Below, one piece after another: positions 1-7,957 of a DNA stretch of 47,188 nucleotides. This stretch comes from Verrucomicrobia bacterium ADurb.Bin006. GTDB lineage: Bacteria > Verrucomicrobiota > Verrucomicrobiia > Limisphaerales > J093. The stretch spans positions 1-47,188 of the forward strand of contig MWFF01000067.1 of NCBI GenBank assembly GCA_002071485.1. The letters run 5' to 3'. Under the pieces are notes generated by a model. The model saw only the letters and a program-made list of their open reading frames with translations. It had not been told where the DNA came from and made no database searches. The translations under genes and the position numbers were made by a program. The number at the start of each line of letters is the position of its first letter. Within the stretch, counting starts at the first letter, position 1.

Positions 1-251
1 TGAGGATCGATTCGGATGAGCAGGTTGCGCAGGGCGGAGTAGCTGGGGACTTTGCGGAAAGAGGTGCCTTTCTTGCGCGGAAAGCCAAGCCAAGCGCGTT
101 GGGCCTGGGTGAGGAACTGGGCGTATCGCTGAATGGCGGCGACGTTGTCACGGCCGGCAAACAGGGCCATGGCGATGAACACCAGCAGCGACCAACACGG
201 ATAGGTGCGGTTGGCACGGCGCGGGTCGGGGAAGTTCGGCTCTCCGCTCGT
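1..251 (-). pseudogene. ISAs1-type transposase, N-terminal part, truncated
   Basis: Read on the minus strand from 251 towards 1, one frame encodes a region typical of the N-terminal associated domain of ISAs1-type DDE transposases. It has a DPRRANRTYP segment, then a hydrophobic stretch (WSLLVFIAMALFAGRDN), then AIQRYAQFLTQAQ, and finally SYSALRNLLIRIDP where the window ends. A stop (TCA on the plus strand, 252-254) lies just upstream, and there is no ATG or GTG before the conserved part. The copy is therefore 5'-truncated, while its catalytic domain would lie outside the window to the left. In some bacteria this domain follows an N-terminal DUF4338 domain in one protein, and a DUF4338 fragment sits at the right edge of the window. 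Family assignment is by pattern recognition only. Confidence 0.7.
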
Positions 252-581
252 TCAATCTGTGTTCCGACCCGAATCTGTGTGGAGTTCCCCACCGATTCGG
301 TGCACGGCACGGGTCGAGCGAGCCAGAGAATTCCCACACCGATTCAGGGCGGAACACAGATTCCCGAAGAGGACAAGTTCTTCCTCACGAATTGGCCCAA
401 GGATTGAATCTGGCAACCGTAACCTAGGCACCAAGTAGGGCGGAATGTAGTTGAAGGCCTGACGCAAAACGGTTAGTTAGCCCGCGGTTGGGGCTTGGTG
501 TCTTTTCATGGCCTGCCGTGTGGCAGGTTTTCGTCAAGCTTCCAACCGTTTTTTTTCCGATTCCTGTGGGATGGCTGTGGA
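252..581. other. Gene-free spacer with short repeats
   Basis: I find no convincing gene. The stretch contains a perfect 13-bp inverted repeat (AATCTGTGTTCCG at 254-266 and its complement at 350-362) and repeated variants of CCGATTC and GAATCTG. The segment 337-362 recurs with one mismatch at 29252-29277. It looks like debris next to the transposase fragment plus the upstream region of the following exported protein. Confidence 0.5.
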
Positions 582-3500
582 ATGAAACCGATCCTGCCGA
601 TAACGCTGATTTGCCTGGGGCTGCTCGCCCCGCGGTGCGGCGCATCCGAACCTGATTCGTCGCTCTCGCTCTGGCTGCCACTGGATGAAGGTCTTGGCAG
701 TCTCGCCATCGATCGCTCGCCGAATCAACTCGAGGCCGAACTCGCCAACGTGCGATGGGCCAAGGGGGCCTTTGGCACAGCCGCCCATTTCGGCGGCACC
801 AATGCGTTCATCGAACTTCCGCCCGTTCCTTCCCTGAACGGCGCAACGCAATGCACCATCTCGGTCTGGGCAACATGGGAAGGGACGGGGCGCTATCCCA
901 ATCTGCTGACGACGCACACTTGGAGTCCCGGCGGCATGATGCTTTTTGTCAGCGATAACTCTTGTTCCTTCCGGATGGGGCGGCCCGGCCATCGGGCTGG
1001 TGTTCCGGGCAATGCCTGGGACGAAATTGGAGTTGGATTGCTGAATGCGCTTCCCATGCGGCAGTGGGTTCATCTGTGCGTGGTCTTTGCGTTGCCGAAC
1101 ATCACCACATACGTCAATGGCAAACCGGTTGACCAGGGGGATTGGCCTTATCCTGTCTCAGCCGACGGCTTGCGCCTCGGAGGCTGGTCGAGCCCCGTTT
1201 CCCACCACGGCCTAATCAGTGACCTGCGCATCTACGGTCGTGCGCTCACGGGGGACGAGGTCAGCGACCTCGCGGAGAATTCCACGCGCACCAACGCTGA
1301 GTACACTCTGGTGGATGAATCCGCGTACGCCCCGCCGCTGGCGGCGCGTTTTGAGAACCGCCACGCCACTCTGGCCATCGACCAGCAAGGCCGAATCTGT
1401 TCGCTGCGCAGCAAGGCATCCGGCCGCGAGTTGTTGGCCTGCCGGCAGGAACTGGTGTCGGCCCGGCTCAAAGACGGACGCCAAATCACCGCCCGCAAAG
1501 CCTCGTTTGCCAACAATACGCTCACGTTTGAGTTCTCACCGAGGCGTGGTGTGGCAGTTCTGGCCGTGGATGAGCGCGAGGACTTCTTTACCTTCACGAT
1601 TCAGTCCGTGACCGTGCCCGATGTTGCCTCTCTGACCTTTTTCAACCTGCGGGTCACGCCGGCAAAGTATCGCGGCAACATGGTCAATATGCTTTCGGAT
1701 GACACAGATGCCGTCTGCTTGCGGGGTTACGACCTTCCCGTCGAGATGGCACTGGACGGCAATCTCCCCGGACTGCGAGTCTGGACCGTGGCGGAGCGCG
1801 GCCTCACCGGATGGCGGGCTGGGTTGGCCGCGGGTCCCAAACCGGAAATGACCGCGATGCTTCGCGCCATGACGATGGAGGCAGGGGTGCCAGTCTCGAA
1901 GCTCGGCGGCGCATGGGCACTTGGCGCCGAGGCGAACCGCGGCTCCTACCTCTTCGCCGATCTCTCGCTGGCTTCCGTGGACGACTGGATTGACATCGCG
2001 CGCCGAGGCGGGTTCACGCACATCCACCTGCACGGCTGGTGGGACACGCTCGGGCACTACGGCGTCAACACCAACCTCTTTCCCAACGGCCTTGCGGACA
2101 TGAAAGAGGCCGTCGCTCGCATCCATGCGGCGGGCCTCAAAGCGGGCATCCATACGCTCACGGCCTGCATTGATCCGCGAGACGCCTGGGTGACACCCGA
2201 GGCCAGCCCGCACCTGATCGCTACCGATTCCTATACGCTGGCGCGGCCCATGACGCCTACGGACACCGCGATCTACGTGAACGAGAAGCCGAGCCCGAAT
2301 CACGATGTCGTTTTCACCTACATGGGCAACGGCAATGCCATCCGCATCGGCACGGAAATCGTGCAATACGGCGAGGTGGTGTCCCAACCGCCCTATGCCT
2401 TCGCAAAATGCCAGCGGGGCGCGTTCAAGACCGTCCCGGCGGCCCACGCGGCTGGCGACCCTGTCGATTATCTCCAGCAACGCTACATCGCGTTCTATCC
2501 CGAGCCCGGCTCGCCACTGGCCTATGAACTGGCCGACCACATCGCCAACGTCTTCAATACGTGTCAACTCGACCAAATCTACTTTGACGGCTCCGAAGGC
2601 ATGATGAGCCGCTATGGCATCGACTTTATGCGCCGCACGATTTTCGAGCGCCTGAAAGGTGAGGTTTTGGCAGAGGCCAGCGAATGGGGCGCGCACAGTT
2701 GGTGGTTTCATTCCCGGCTCGGCGCCTGGGATCATCCCGTCTGGGCCGTCAAGCGATTTCATGATCTTCACATCGCCTCCGACGCTCAGTTCCGCGCCTC
2801 CGAACTGATCGAGCCGCAGATGGGCTGGTGGGCCCCCCGCGAGCCATCGGCTCATGCACGCGGTCATTTCCTGGACGAGATGGAGTACTTCGCGGCAAAG
2901 AACCTGGGACTCGACTCCGCCATGTCCATCCAGGGCGTCAACGTTTCCCGCCACCCGCTGTCATTTCATGTCGAGAACCAGTTCACCGTTCTCGGCTGGC
3001 ACGAGCAACTGCGGTTGGCGCGCTACTTCGACTCTCAGACGATCGCACGTGTGGCGGTCCCCGGCGACGAGTTCCGTCTGCGGCAGGACCCGGGCGGCGC
3101 GTGGAAATTCACGCCGGTCAAAATGTCGGCTCATCGCATCAGTGCACTCGGCAACGGCTCCGAACGCTGGACGAGCGCGAATCCGTTCGCCGATCAACCG
3201 GTCGCGGCCCGCATCGAGGCGCTCTATTCCGTGGCGGCCTACGACAGTCCCAAGCGCATTTGCGTAGCGGACTTCGCCGACTTGGAGGCCTTCCAGCAGG
3301 CCACCAGTTCGTCCTCGGTGCTGCTTCAACTCAGAGCGGTGGCGGACGATACGCGTGGAGGCGAGCGCAATCTGAGCCTGCGTGCCCGGAACCAGGGCAC
3401 AGCACGCCGCGGCGCATGGGCCCGGGCAGGTCTCGCCTTTCCGGCCCCCTACCGCAACCTCTCCGGCGCCGAGGCGCTGGGCGTGTGGGTCAAGGGCGAC

Positions 3501-4481
3501 GGTAAGGGCGCGCTGCTGAACATACAGTTGTGCACGCCGCGCGAGTACACGCATGCGCTTTCCGATCACTACGTGCTCCTTGACTTCACGGGCTGGCGTT
3601 ACGTCGAACTCCTGCTGCGCGAGCGGGATCTGGAGCAGATGTCCGACTATGAGTGGCCGTACGGGGGCGGCTACGATCTATACCGCAACCCGCTGGACAT
3701 GGCCCACGTTTCCGAGGTCAACCTCTACCTCAACAACCTGCCTCCCGGCGACAGCGCTGAAGTGATCCTCGGCCCTGTCATGGCGCTCGCCGTTCAGCCT
3801 GCTGAATTGAGGAATCCGGTGCTCACCCTGAACGGACAGAGCCTCGCCCTGCCTGTCACGCTGAAATCCGGCGATTTCCTCGAAATCGATACGACCGGCA
3901 ACGGCACGCACTACGACCACAAAGGCAATCTGCTGACGCGAGTCCGTCCGATGACCGCGTCCGGTTGGCCGGTGCTGAAGTCGGGCGAAAACGCAATCGC
4001 CTTCGATTGCGAGAAGCCGACCGGCGCGAGCGCCCGCGCTGAAGTAACGCTCACCGCCAGCGGCCAGCCGTTTGGCACAGTCAATCCGCGCGCCAGGATC
4101 GACTGGAAGCACCTGACGCGTGAATACGAGTTGCCGCGCTGGATCACCGCACCGGAGGGCGCGGACAACATCTGGGACGTGGCGGTTCGTCCGGACGAGC
4201 AAGCCAGGCTGGAAATCGAACTGAGCGGCGGCATGGACACACCCACCCTGACCGTGAACGGCGAAGTTCTCCGCTTCCCGGTTGTGCTCAAGCCCGCCCA
4301 GCGGCTGATCTGCCGCGGTGACCGTCATTGGCAGATCATTGACGCGGAACGCGCCCAAGTTACGGAAGGCGATCTCACCGTCGCCGCACCCATTCTGAAG
4401 AGCGGATCGAACCGTGTTTCGTTCACCTGCATTGCTCCCGAGCGCGCGTTGGTGAAACTCGTCAAGGTTTACAAACCATGA
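582..4481 (+). CDS. Large exported LamG plus TIM-barrel (glycosidase-like) protein
   Basis: The 1299-residue protein starts at ATG 582, chosen because MKPILPITLICLGLLAPRCGA is a good Sec signal peptide; the frame is open for 29 more codons upstream. Residues about 25-240 form a LamG/concanavalin-like jelly roll (SLWLPLDEG at the start, LRLGGW and LISDLRIYGRALTGDEV at the end). After a beta-rich linker a TIM-barrel-like region begins near residue 500 (GGFTHIHLHGWWDTLGHYG, GLKAGIHTL) and includes QLDQIYFDGSEG, whose aspartate sits where retaining alpha-glycosidases of the GH31/GH36 type carry a catalytic acid. The C-terminal 350 residues are beta-rich and contain two similar modules (VLTLNGQSLALPVTLKSGD and TLTVNGEVLRFPVVLKPAQ). 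I cannot name a family. A polysaccharide- or glycoside-acting role is inferred from architecture. It stands alone, with the nuo block following on the same strand. Confidence 0.85.
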   Translation: MKPILPITLICLGLLAPRCGASEPDSSLSLWLPLDEGLGSLAIDRSPNQLEAELANVRWAKGAFGTAAHFGGTNAFIELPPVPSLNGATQCTISVWATWEGTGRYPNLLTTHTWSPGGMMLFVSDNSCSFRMGRPGHRAGVPGNAWDEIGVGLLNALPMRQWVHLCVVFALPNITTYVNGKPVDQGDWPYPVSADGLRLGGWSSPVSHHGLISDLRIYGRALTGDEVSDLAENSTRTNAEYTLVDESAYAPPLAARFENRHATLAIDQQGRICSLRSKASGRELLACRQELVSARLKDGRQITARKASFANNTLTFEFSPRRGVAVLAVDEREDFFTFTIQSVTVPDVASLTFFNLRVTPAKYRGNMVNMLSDDTDAVCLRGYDLPVEMALDGNLPGLRVWTVAERGLTGWRAGLAAGPKPEMTAMLRAMTMEAGVPVSKLGGAWALGAEANRGSYLFADLSLASVDDWIDIARRGGFTHIHLHGWWDTLGHYGVNTNLFPNGLADMKEAVARIHAAGLKAGIHTLTACIDPRDAWVTPEASPHLIATDSYTLARPMTPTDTAIYVNEKPSPNHDVVFTYMGNGNAIRIGTEIVQYGEVVSQPPYAFAKCQRGAFKTVPAAHAAGDPVDYLQQRYIAFYPEPGSPLAYELADHIANVFNTCQLDQIYFDGSEGMMSRYGIDFMRRTIFERLKGEVLAEASEWGAHSWWFHSRLGAWDHPVWAVKRFHDLHIASDAQFRASELIEPQMGWWAPREPSAHARGHFLDEMEYFAAKNLGLDSAMSIQGVNVSRHPLSFHVENQFTVLGWHEQLRLARYFDSQTIARVAVPGDEFRLRQDPGGAWKFTPVKMSAHRISALGNGSERWTSANPFADQPVAARIEALYSVAAYDSPKRICVADFADLEAFQQATSSSSVLLQLRAVADDTRGGERNLSLRARNQGTARRGAWARAGLAFPAPYRNLSGAEALGVWVKGDGKGALLNIQLCTPREYTHALSDHYVLLDFTGWRYVELLLRERDLEQMSDYEWPYGGGYDLYRNPLDMAHVSEVNLYLNNLPPGDSAEVILGPVMALAVQPAELRNPVLTLNGQSLALPVTLKSGDFLEIDTTGNGTHYDHKGNLLTRVRPMTASGWPVLKSGENAIAFDCEKPTGASARAEVTLTASGQPFGTVNPRARIDWKHLTREYELPRWITAPEGADNIWDVAVRPDEQARLEIELSGGMDTPTLTVNGEVLRFPVVLKPAQRLICRGDRHWQIIDAERAQVTEGDLTVAAPILKSGSNRVSFTCIAPERALVKLVKVYKP

Positions 4482-5242
4482 TGGCCGGACACCCCCTTCT
4501 GGCTGTCGCTTCATCCAAGTGGCTTGATTCCAGCGTTTGGTGGGCCTTCCAACGCCCTGCTGTTTGCTTTGCTGCGAGAAGGACCCGTGCACGCCAATCA
4601 CACCCGACCCTTTCCCAGTCGGCTTCTTCTGCGCTCTGCAGGGGCCGCGCGGCCCCGTCGCGATTCCGTGCACTCGATCTTGGACCCGCGCGGAATCGCA
4701 GCAGACAATGGCGGCACTTCAGTTGTTGAACGGAGTTCCGCCCAGCACCGCCGCCGTCAGACCCATCGCGTCGAGGAGTTGGCGGGCCAGAGCCTGCTGG
4801 TCCGCGGGCGGGGCGTGGGGCGACATCAACTCCGCGAAGCGCCCCTGGAACGTCAGAGCATCTGAAGGTCGTCGGTGGGCATCGGTATGCGCCGCGTGGA
4901 GGGCCTGCCTGCCGCGCCTGCCTGTGCCGTGCCCGACACGGCAGACAGGCCGCTGCGCTTTGCGGCGCAGACAGGGCACGCGACCTCGTGTGCTCTGTTC
5001 GCGCGCACGAAGGCGTTGGAGTGGGGACGCCCTCGTCCCCCGGCGATGAGAGTTGCAGGCCCGCTTTGGCAGGCGTTACCCCTCCGGCAATCTCCATCCG
5101 TTGCAGGCCCGGCGCCCTCACCACGCGACAGAACACCGAGCACAACCAGATGCACCGCTCGAACGCGGCCTCGAGCGCGGGCTTGCGCAAACCGGCCGGC
5201 TCCGGTTCAATCGCGTCCCAACAAACGGCGGCCCTTCAAGGC
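4482..5242. other. Long spacer before the nuo operon
   Basis: There are about 760 bases without a recognisable intact gene. The stretch holds small GC-rich hairpins, for example TGCCGTGCCCGACACGGCA near 4923 and GGGGACGCCCTCGTCCCC near 5024. It also holds a possible frameshifted short reading frame on the minus strand (separate entry). No nuoA-I genes are present here, so the nuo block begins at nuoJ. Confidence 0.6.
4719..4882 (-). pseudogene. Possible short frameshifted reading frame
   Basis: On the minus strand, an ATG at 4882 opens MPTDDLQML and then stops. Two bases out of phase, the sequence continues TFQGRFAELMSPHAPP and on to a stop at 4719. Removing one CT from a CTCT run would join the two parts into a peptide of about 53 residues with protein-like codon use (G/C in most third positions). 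I recognise no family. It could be a chance frame in GC-rich DNA or the tail of a decayed gene. Confidence 0.22.
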
Positions 5243-5743
5243 ATGCAGGATATTCTGTTTTACGTTTTTGCGGCGCTGACGCTGGTCTGCGGTTTTCTGG
5301 TCGTGGCGAACCCGATCAGCCGCAGCCCGGTGACGAGCGCGCTTTTCCTGGTCTTGACCATCGTCTCGCTGTCCGGCTTGTTCGTCCTGCTGCACGCCTT
5401 CTTCCTGGCGGCGGTGCAGATCGTGGTCTATGCCGGGGCGGCGCTGGTGCTGTTTCTCTTCGTCATCATGATGCTCGACTTGAAGGCGGAGGAGCGCCGT
5501 CGAATCACGCGCTTGGGCCTGATCGGAGGCGGGTTGGTCGCCGTGGCGATGGCGTGGCTATTCCGCGTGGTTCCGCGGGAAGCGGCGCTTGTCGCCTCCG
5601 GACCAGCTCATGTCGAGGGGTCGACGCCGGCTTTGGGGGCGCTGTTGTTCACGCAGTACCTGCTCCCCTTCGAGGCGATATCGCTGGTGTTGGTGGCGGG
5701 GATGGTGGGAGCGATTCTGCTGAGCAGGAAGGAGCCATCGTGA
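5243..5743 (+). CDS. nuoJ: NADH-quinone oxidoreductase subunit J
   Basis: This 166-residue membrane subunit belongs to the proton-pumping arm of respiratory complex I. The start is ATG 5243 ([14 protein letters not shown]), placed where homology and the first transmembrane helix begin; the frame is open further upstream but without hydrophobic or family-like sequence. Five hydrophobic segments are visible, including the conserved third helix ([20 protein letters not shown]), whose tyrosine and glycines match the hinge region of NuoJ. It is the first gene of a tight nuoJKLMN run, and its TGA overlaps the GTG start of nuoK (GTGA). Length is normal for the family. Confidence 0.93.
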   Translation: MQDILFYVFAALTLVCGFLVVANPISRSPVTSALFLVLTIVSLSGLFVLLHAFFLAAVQIVVYAGAALVLFLFVIMMLDLKAEERRRITRLGLIGGGLVAVAMAWLFRVVPREAALVASGPAHVEGSTPALGALLFTQYLLPFEAISLVLVAGMVGAILLSRKEPS

Positions 5744-6045
5744 CCGTCGGACTGGCACACTACCTGACGGTGAGCGTGGTGCTGTTCTGCCTGGGTTTGC
5801 TGGGGGTGATCGCGCGCCGCAATGTGGTGATCGTCTACATGGCGCTCGAGTTGATGCTCAACGCGACGAACCTGGCGCTGGTCGCCTTCTCGCGGTTCAA
5901 CCACAATCTCGAAGGCCAGGTCATGGTGTTCTTCATCATCACCGTGGCGGCGGCGGAGGTGGCGGTCGGCCTGGCCCTGATCGTCGCGCTGTATCGCAAG
6001 CGCCAGACCGCACACGTCGAAGACCTCGCTTCGATGCGACTCTGA
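5740..6045 (+). CDS. nuoK: NADH-quinone oxidoreductase subunit K
   Basis: This 101-residue three-helix subunit is homologous to one part of the Mrp antiporter module. GTG 5740 is the start, overlapping the nuoJ stop. The two membrane glutamates that matter for proton transfer are present: the first in [13 protein letters not shown] (helix 2) and the second in [17 protein letters not shown] (helix 3). Length and spacing are typical. It is translationally coupled to nuoJ, and nuoL follows 10 bases later. Confidence 0.95.
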   Translation: MTVGLAHYLTVSVVLFCLGLLGVIARRNVVIVYMALELMLNATNLALVAFSRFNHNLEGQVMVFFIITVAAAEVAVGLALIVALYRKRQTAHVEDLASMRL

Positions 6046-6055
6046 CGCCCTCCGC

Positions 6056-7954
6056 ATGCACGCCGCATCGACCCATCTCGCCTGGCTGGTGCTGCTCCCG
6101 CCACTGGGGGCGGCGGCGGGCATCACGCTCCTGGCCCTGAACCGGCCGGCGGTGAGCGCCCGGCTCTCGATCGGGGCGATTCTGGCCGCGTTCGGCGTCA
6201 GCCTGGTGCTGTTCACACAAGGTGTGGAAGGGCGGACGGCGTGGACATGGCTGTCGATCGACGACGGGCGTGGGACTTTCGTTGCCGAACTGGGGTTGCG
6301 GTTGGACCACTTGAGCTGCCTGATGCTGCTGGTGGTGACGGGCGTCGGCTCGGTGATCCACATCTACTCGTTGGGCTACATGCGCGGAGACCGCAGCGTG
6401 GGGCGCTACTTCGCGGGGCTGAGCCTGTTCAGTTTTTCGATGCTCGGGATTGTGCTGGCCGACAATTTCCTGATGCTCTTCATCTGCTGGGAACTGGTCG
6501 GCGTCTCGAGCTACCTGTTGATCGGGTTCTGGTTCGAGCGCCCGGCGGCAGCCGATGCGAGCAAGAAGGCGTTCCTGACAAACCGGCTTGGCGACTTCGG
6601 GTTCCTGCTCGGCATCATTCTCCTCTGGGCCGCATTCGGGACGCTCGATTTCGCCGAACTCGAGCAGCGTATCGGCGCCGGCACAACCCCTTGGCTGCCG
6701 TCGCTGGTCGGCCTCCTGATCTTCTGCGGCGCCGTCGGCAAATCGGCCCAGTTCCCGTTGCACGTCTGGCTGCCTGACGCCATGGAAGGGCCCACGCCCG
6801 TCAGCGCGCTCATCCACGCGGCGACGATGGTGGCCGCGGGCGTCTACATGCTGTGCCGGGTGTTTTTCGTGTTCGCGGCGCCGGGATCGGCGGCGCCGGA
6901 CGTCATCGCGTGGGTGGGCGGAGGCACGGCGCTTCTGGCCGCGCTGATTGCGGTCCAGCAGAACGACATCAAACGCATCCTGGCCTACTCGACCCTTTCG
7001 CAGCTCGGCTACATGGTCCTGGCCGTGGGCCTCGCCGGCATGGCCGCCGGCGCGCATCCCGTTCCGGCGATGTACCATCTGACCACGCACGCCTGCTTCA
7101 AAGCGCTCCTGTTCTTGGGCGCCGGGTCGGTCATTTGCGCCTTGCGCCACGAGCAGGACATCTGGCGCATGGGTGGCCTGGCGCGCCGCATGCCGATCAC
7201 GTTCTGGACATTTCTGGCGGCGACCCTCGCCCTGTGCGGCATTCCGCCTTTCAGCGGTTTCTTCAGCAAAGACGCGATTCTCGCCCTGGCCTGGGAGCGG
7301 CAGCCTGTGCTCCTTGGGCTGGCTGTGGCGGTGGCGTTCCTGACGTCGTTCTACATGTTCCGGCTGGTGTGGGTTGCGTTTCTGGGACCGGCCAAGTCCC
7401 AGGCGCCCGACCACGCGCGCGAATCGCCCGCGGTGATGACCCTGCCTTTGTTGGTGTTGACCGTGCCGAGTGTCGTGGCCGGTTTTTGGGGGATCGACTC
7501 ATACCTGATCGAGCACTTTCGTCCTGGCGAAGGCCTGTCCGCACCAGGTTGGCTTGGGCAACTGACCGCGCCGTTTCACCATGCGCCGGTGGCGGCGTTC
7601 AGCGGGTTGATCGCGGCGTTGCTGGGGATCGTGTTCGCCTGGAGGCTCTACAGCCATCGGGTTCAGGATCCTTTGCCGGGCCTTTTGGACGCCGCGGCCC
7701 GGCCGCTGCGCGACAAGTTCTATTTCGATGAGTTTTATGGGCGGTTGATCGCCTGGACCCAGGACACCCTCGCCCGGGGGGCGGACGCGGTCGATCGCTG
7801 GGTGATCGGCGGCGCGCTGGTGAAGGGCGCATCGGGAAGCATCGAGTTGTGCGGGCGCCTCTTGCGGCTGGTCCAGACCGGGAGCCTGCAGACTTACGCG
7901 TTTCTGTTTGTCCTCGGCGCGGTGGTGGCGATTGTGCTGATGCTGGGATGGTGA
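6056..7954 (+). CDS. nuoL: NADH-quinone oxidoreductase subunit L
   Basis: This is a 632-residue antiporter-like subunit of complex I with about 15 or 16 hydrophobic helices. Family signatures are intact. ICWELVGVSSYLLIGFW carries the helix-5 glutamate, and GKSAQFPLHVWLPDAMEGPT carries the helix-7 lysine and the HVWLPDAM loop. THACFKALLFLGAGSV carries the helix-12 lysine. The long amphipathic lateral-helix region and a last anchor helix at the extreme C-terminus (AFLFVLGAVVAIVLMLGW) are present. It sits between nuoK and nuoM with only a few bases on either side. Confidence 0.96.
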   Translation: MHAASTHLAWLVLLPPLGAAAGITLLALNRPAVSARLSIGAILAAFGVSLVLFTQGVEGRTAWTWLSIDDGRGTFVAELGLRLDHLSCLMLLVVTGVGSVIHIYSLGYMRGDRSVGRYFAGLSLFSFSMLGIVLADNFLMLFICWELVGVSSYLLIGFWFERPAAADASKKAFLTNRLGDFGFLLGIILLWAAFGTLDFAELEQRIGAGTTPWLPSLVGLLIFCGAVGKSAQFPLHVWLPDAMEGPTPVSALIHAATMVAAGVYMLCRVFFVFAAPGSAAPDVIAWVGGGTALLAALIAVQQNDIKRILAYSTLSQLGYMVLAVGLAGMAAGAHPVPAMYHLTTHACFKALLFLGAGSVICALRHEQDIWRMGGLARRMPITFWTFLAATLALCGIPPFSGFFSKDAILALAWERQPVLLGLAVAVAFLTSFYMFRLVWVAFLGPAKSQAPDHARESPAVMTLPLLVLTVPSVVAGFWGIDSYLIEHFRPGEGLSAPGWLGQLTAPFHHAPVAAFSGLIAALLGIVFAWRLYSHRVQDPLPGLLDAAARPLRDKFYFDEFYGRLIAWTQDTLARGADAVDRWVIGGALVKGASGSIELCGRLLRLVQTGSLQTYAFLFVLGAVVAIVLMLGW

Positions 7955-7957
7955 ACC

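Noticed and set aside
4890..5110. CRISPR-like or tandem repeat structure in the GC-rich spacer before nuoJ
   Set aside because: Only isolated small hairpins are present; there is no regular spacing or repeated unit.
5939..7414. 491-codon open frame on the minus strand
   Set aside because: Antisense to nuoK/nuoL; the translation is Arg/Gln/His-rich without hydrophobic core or motifs.
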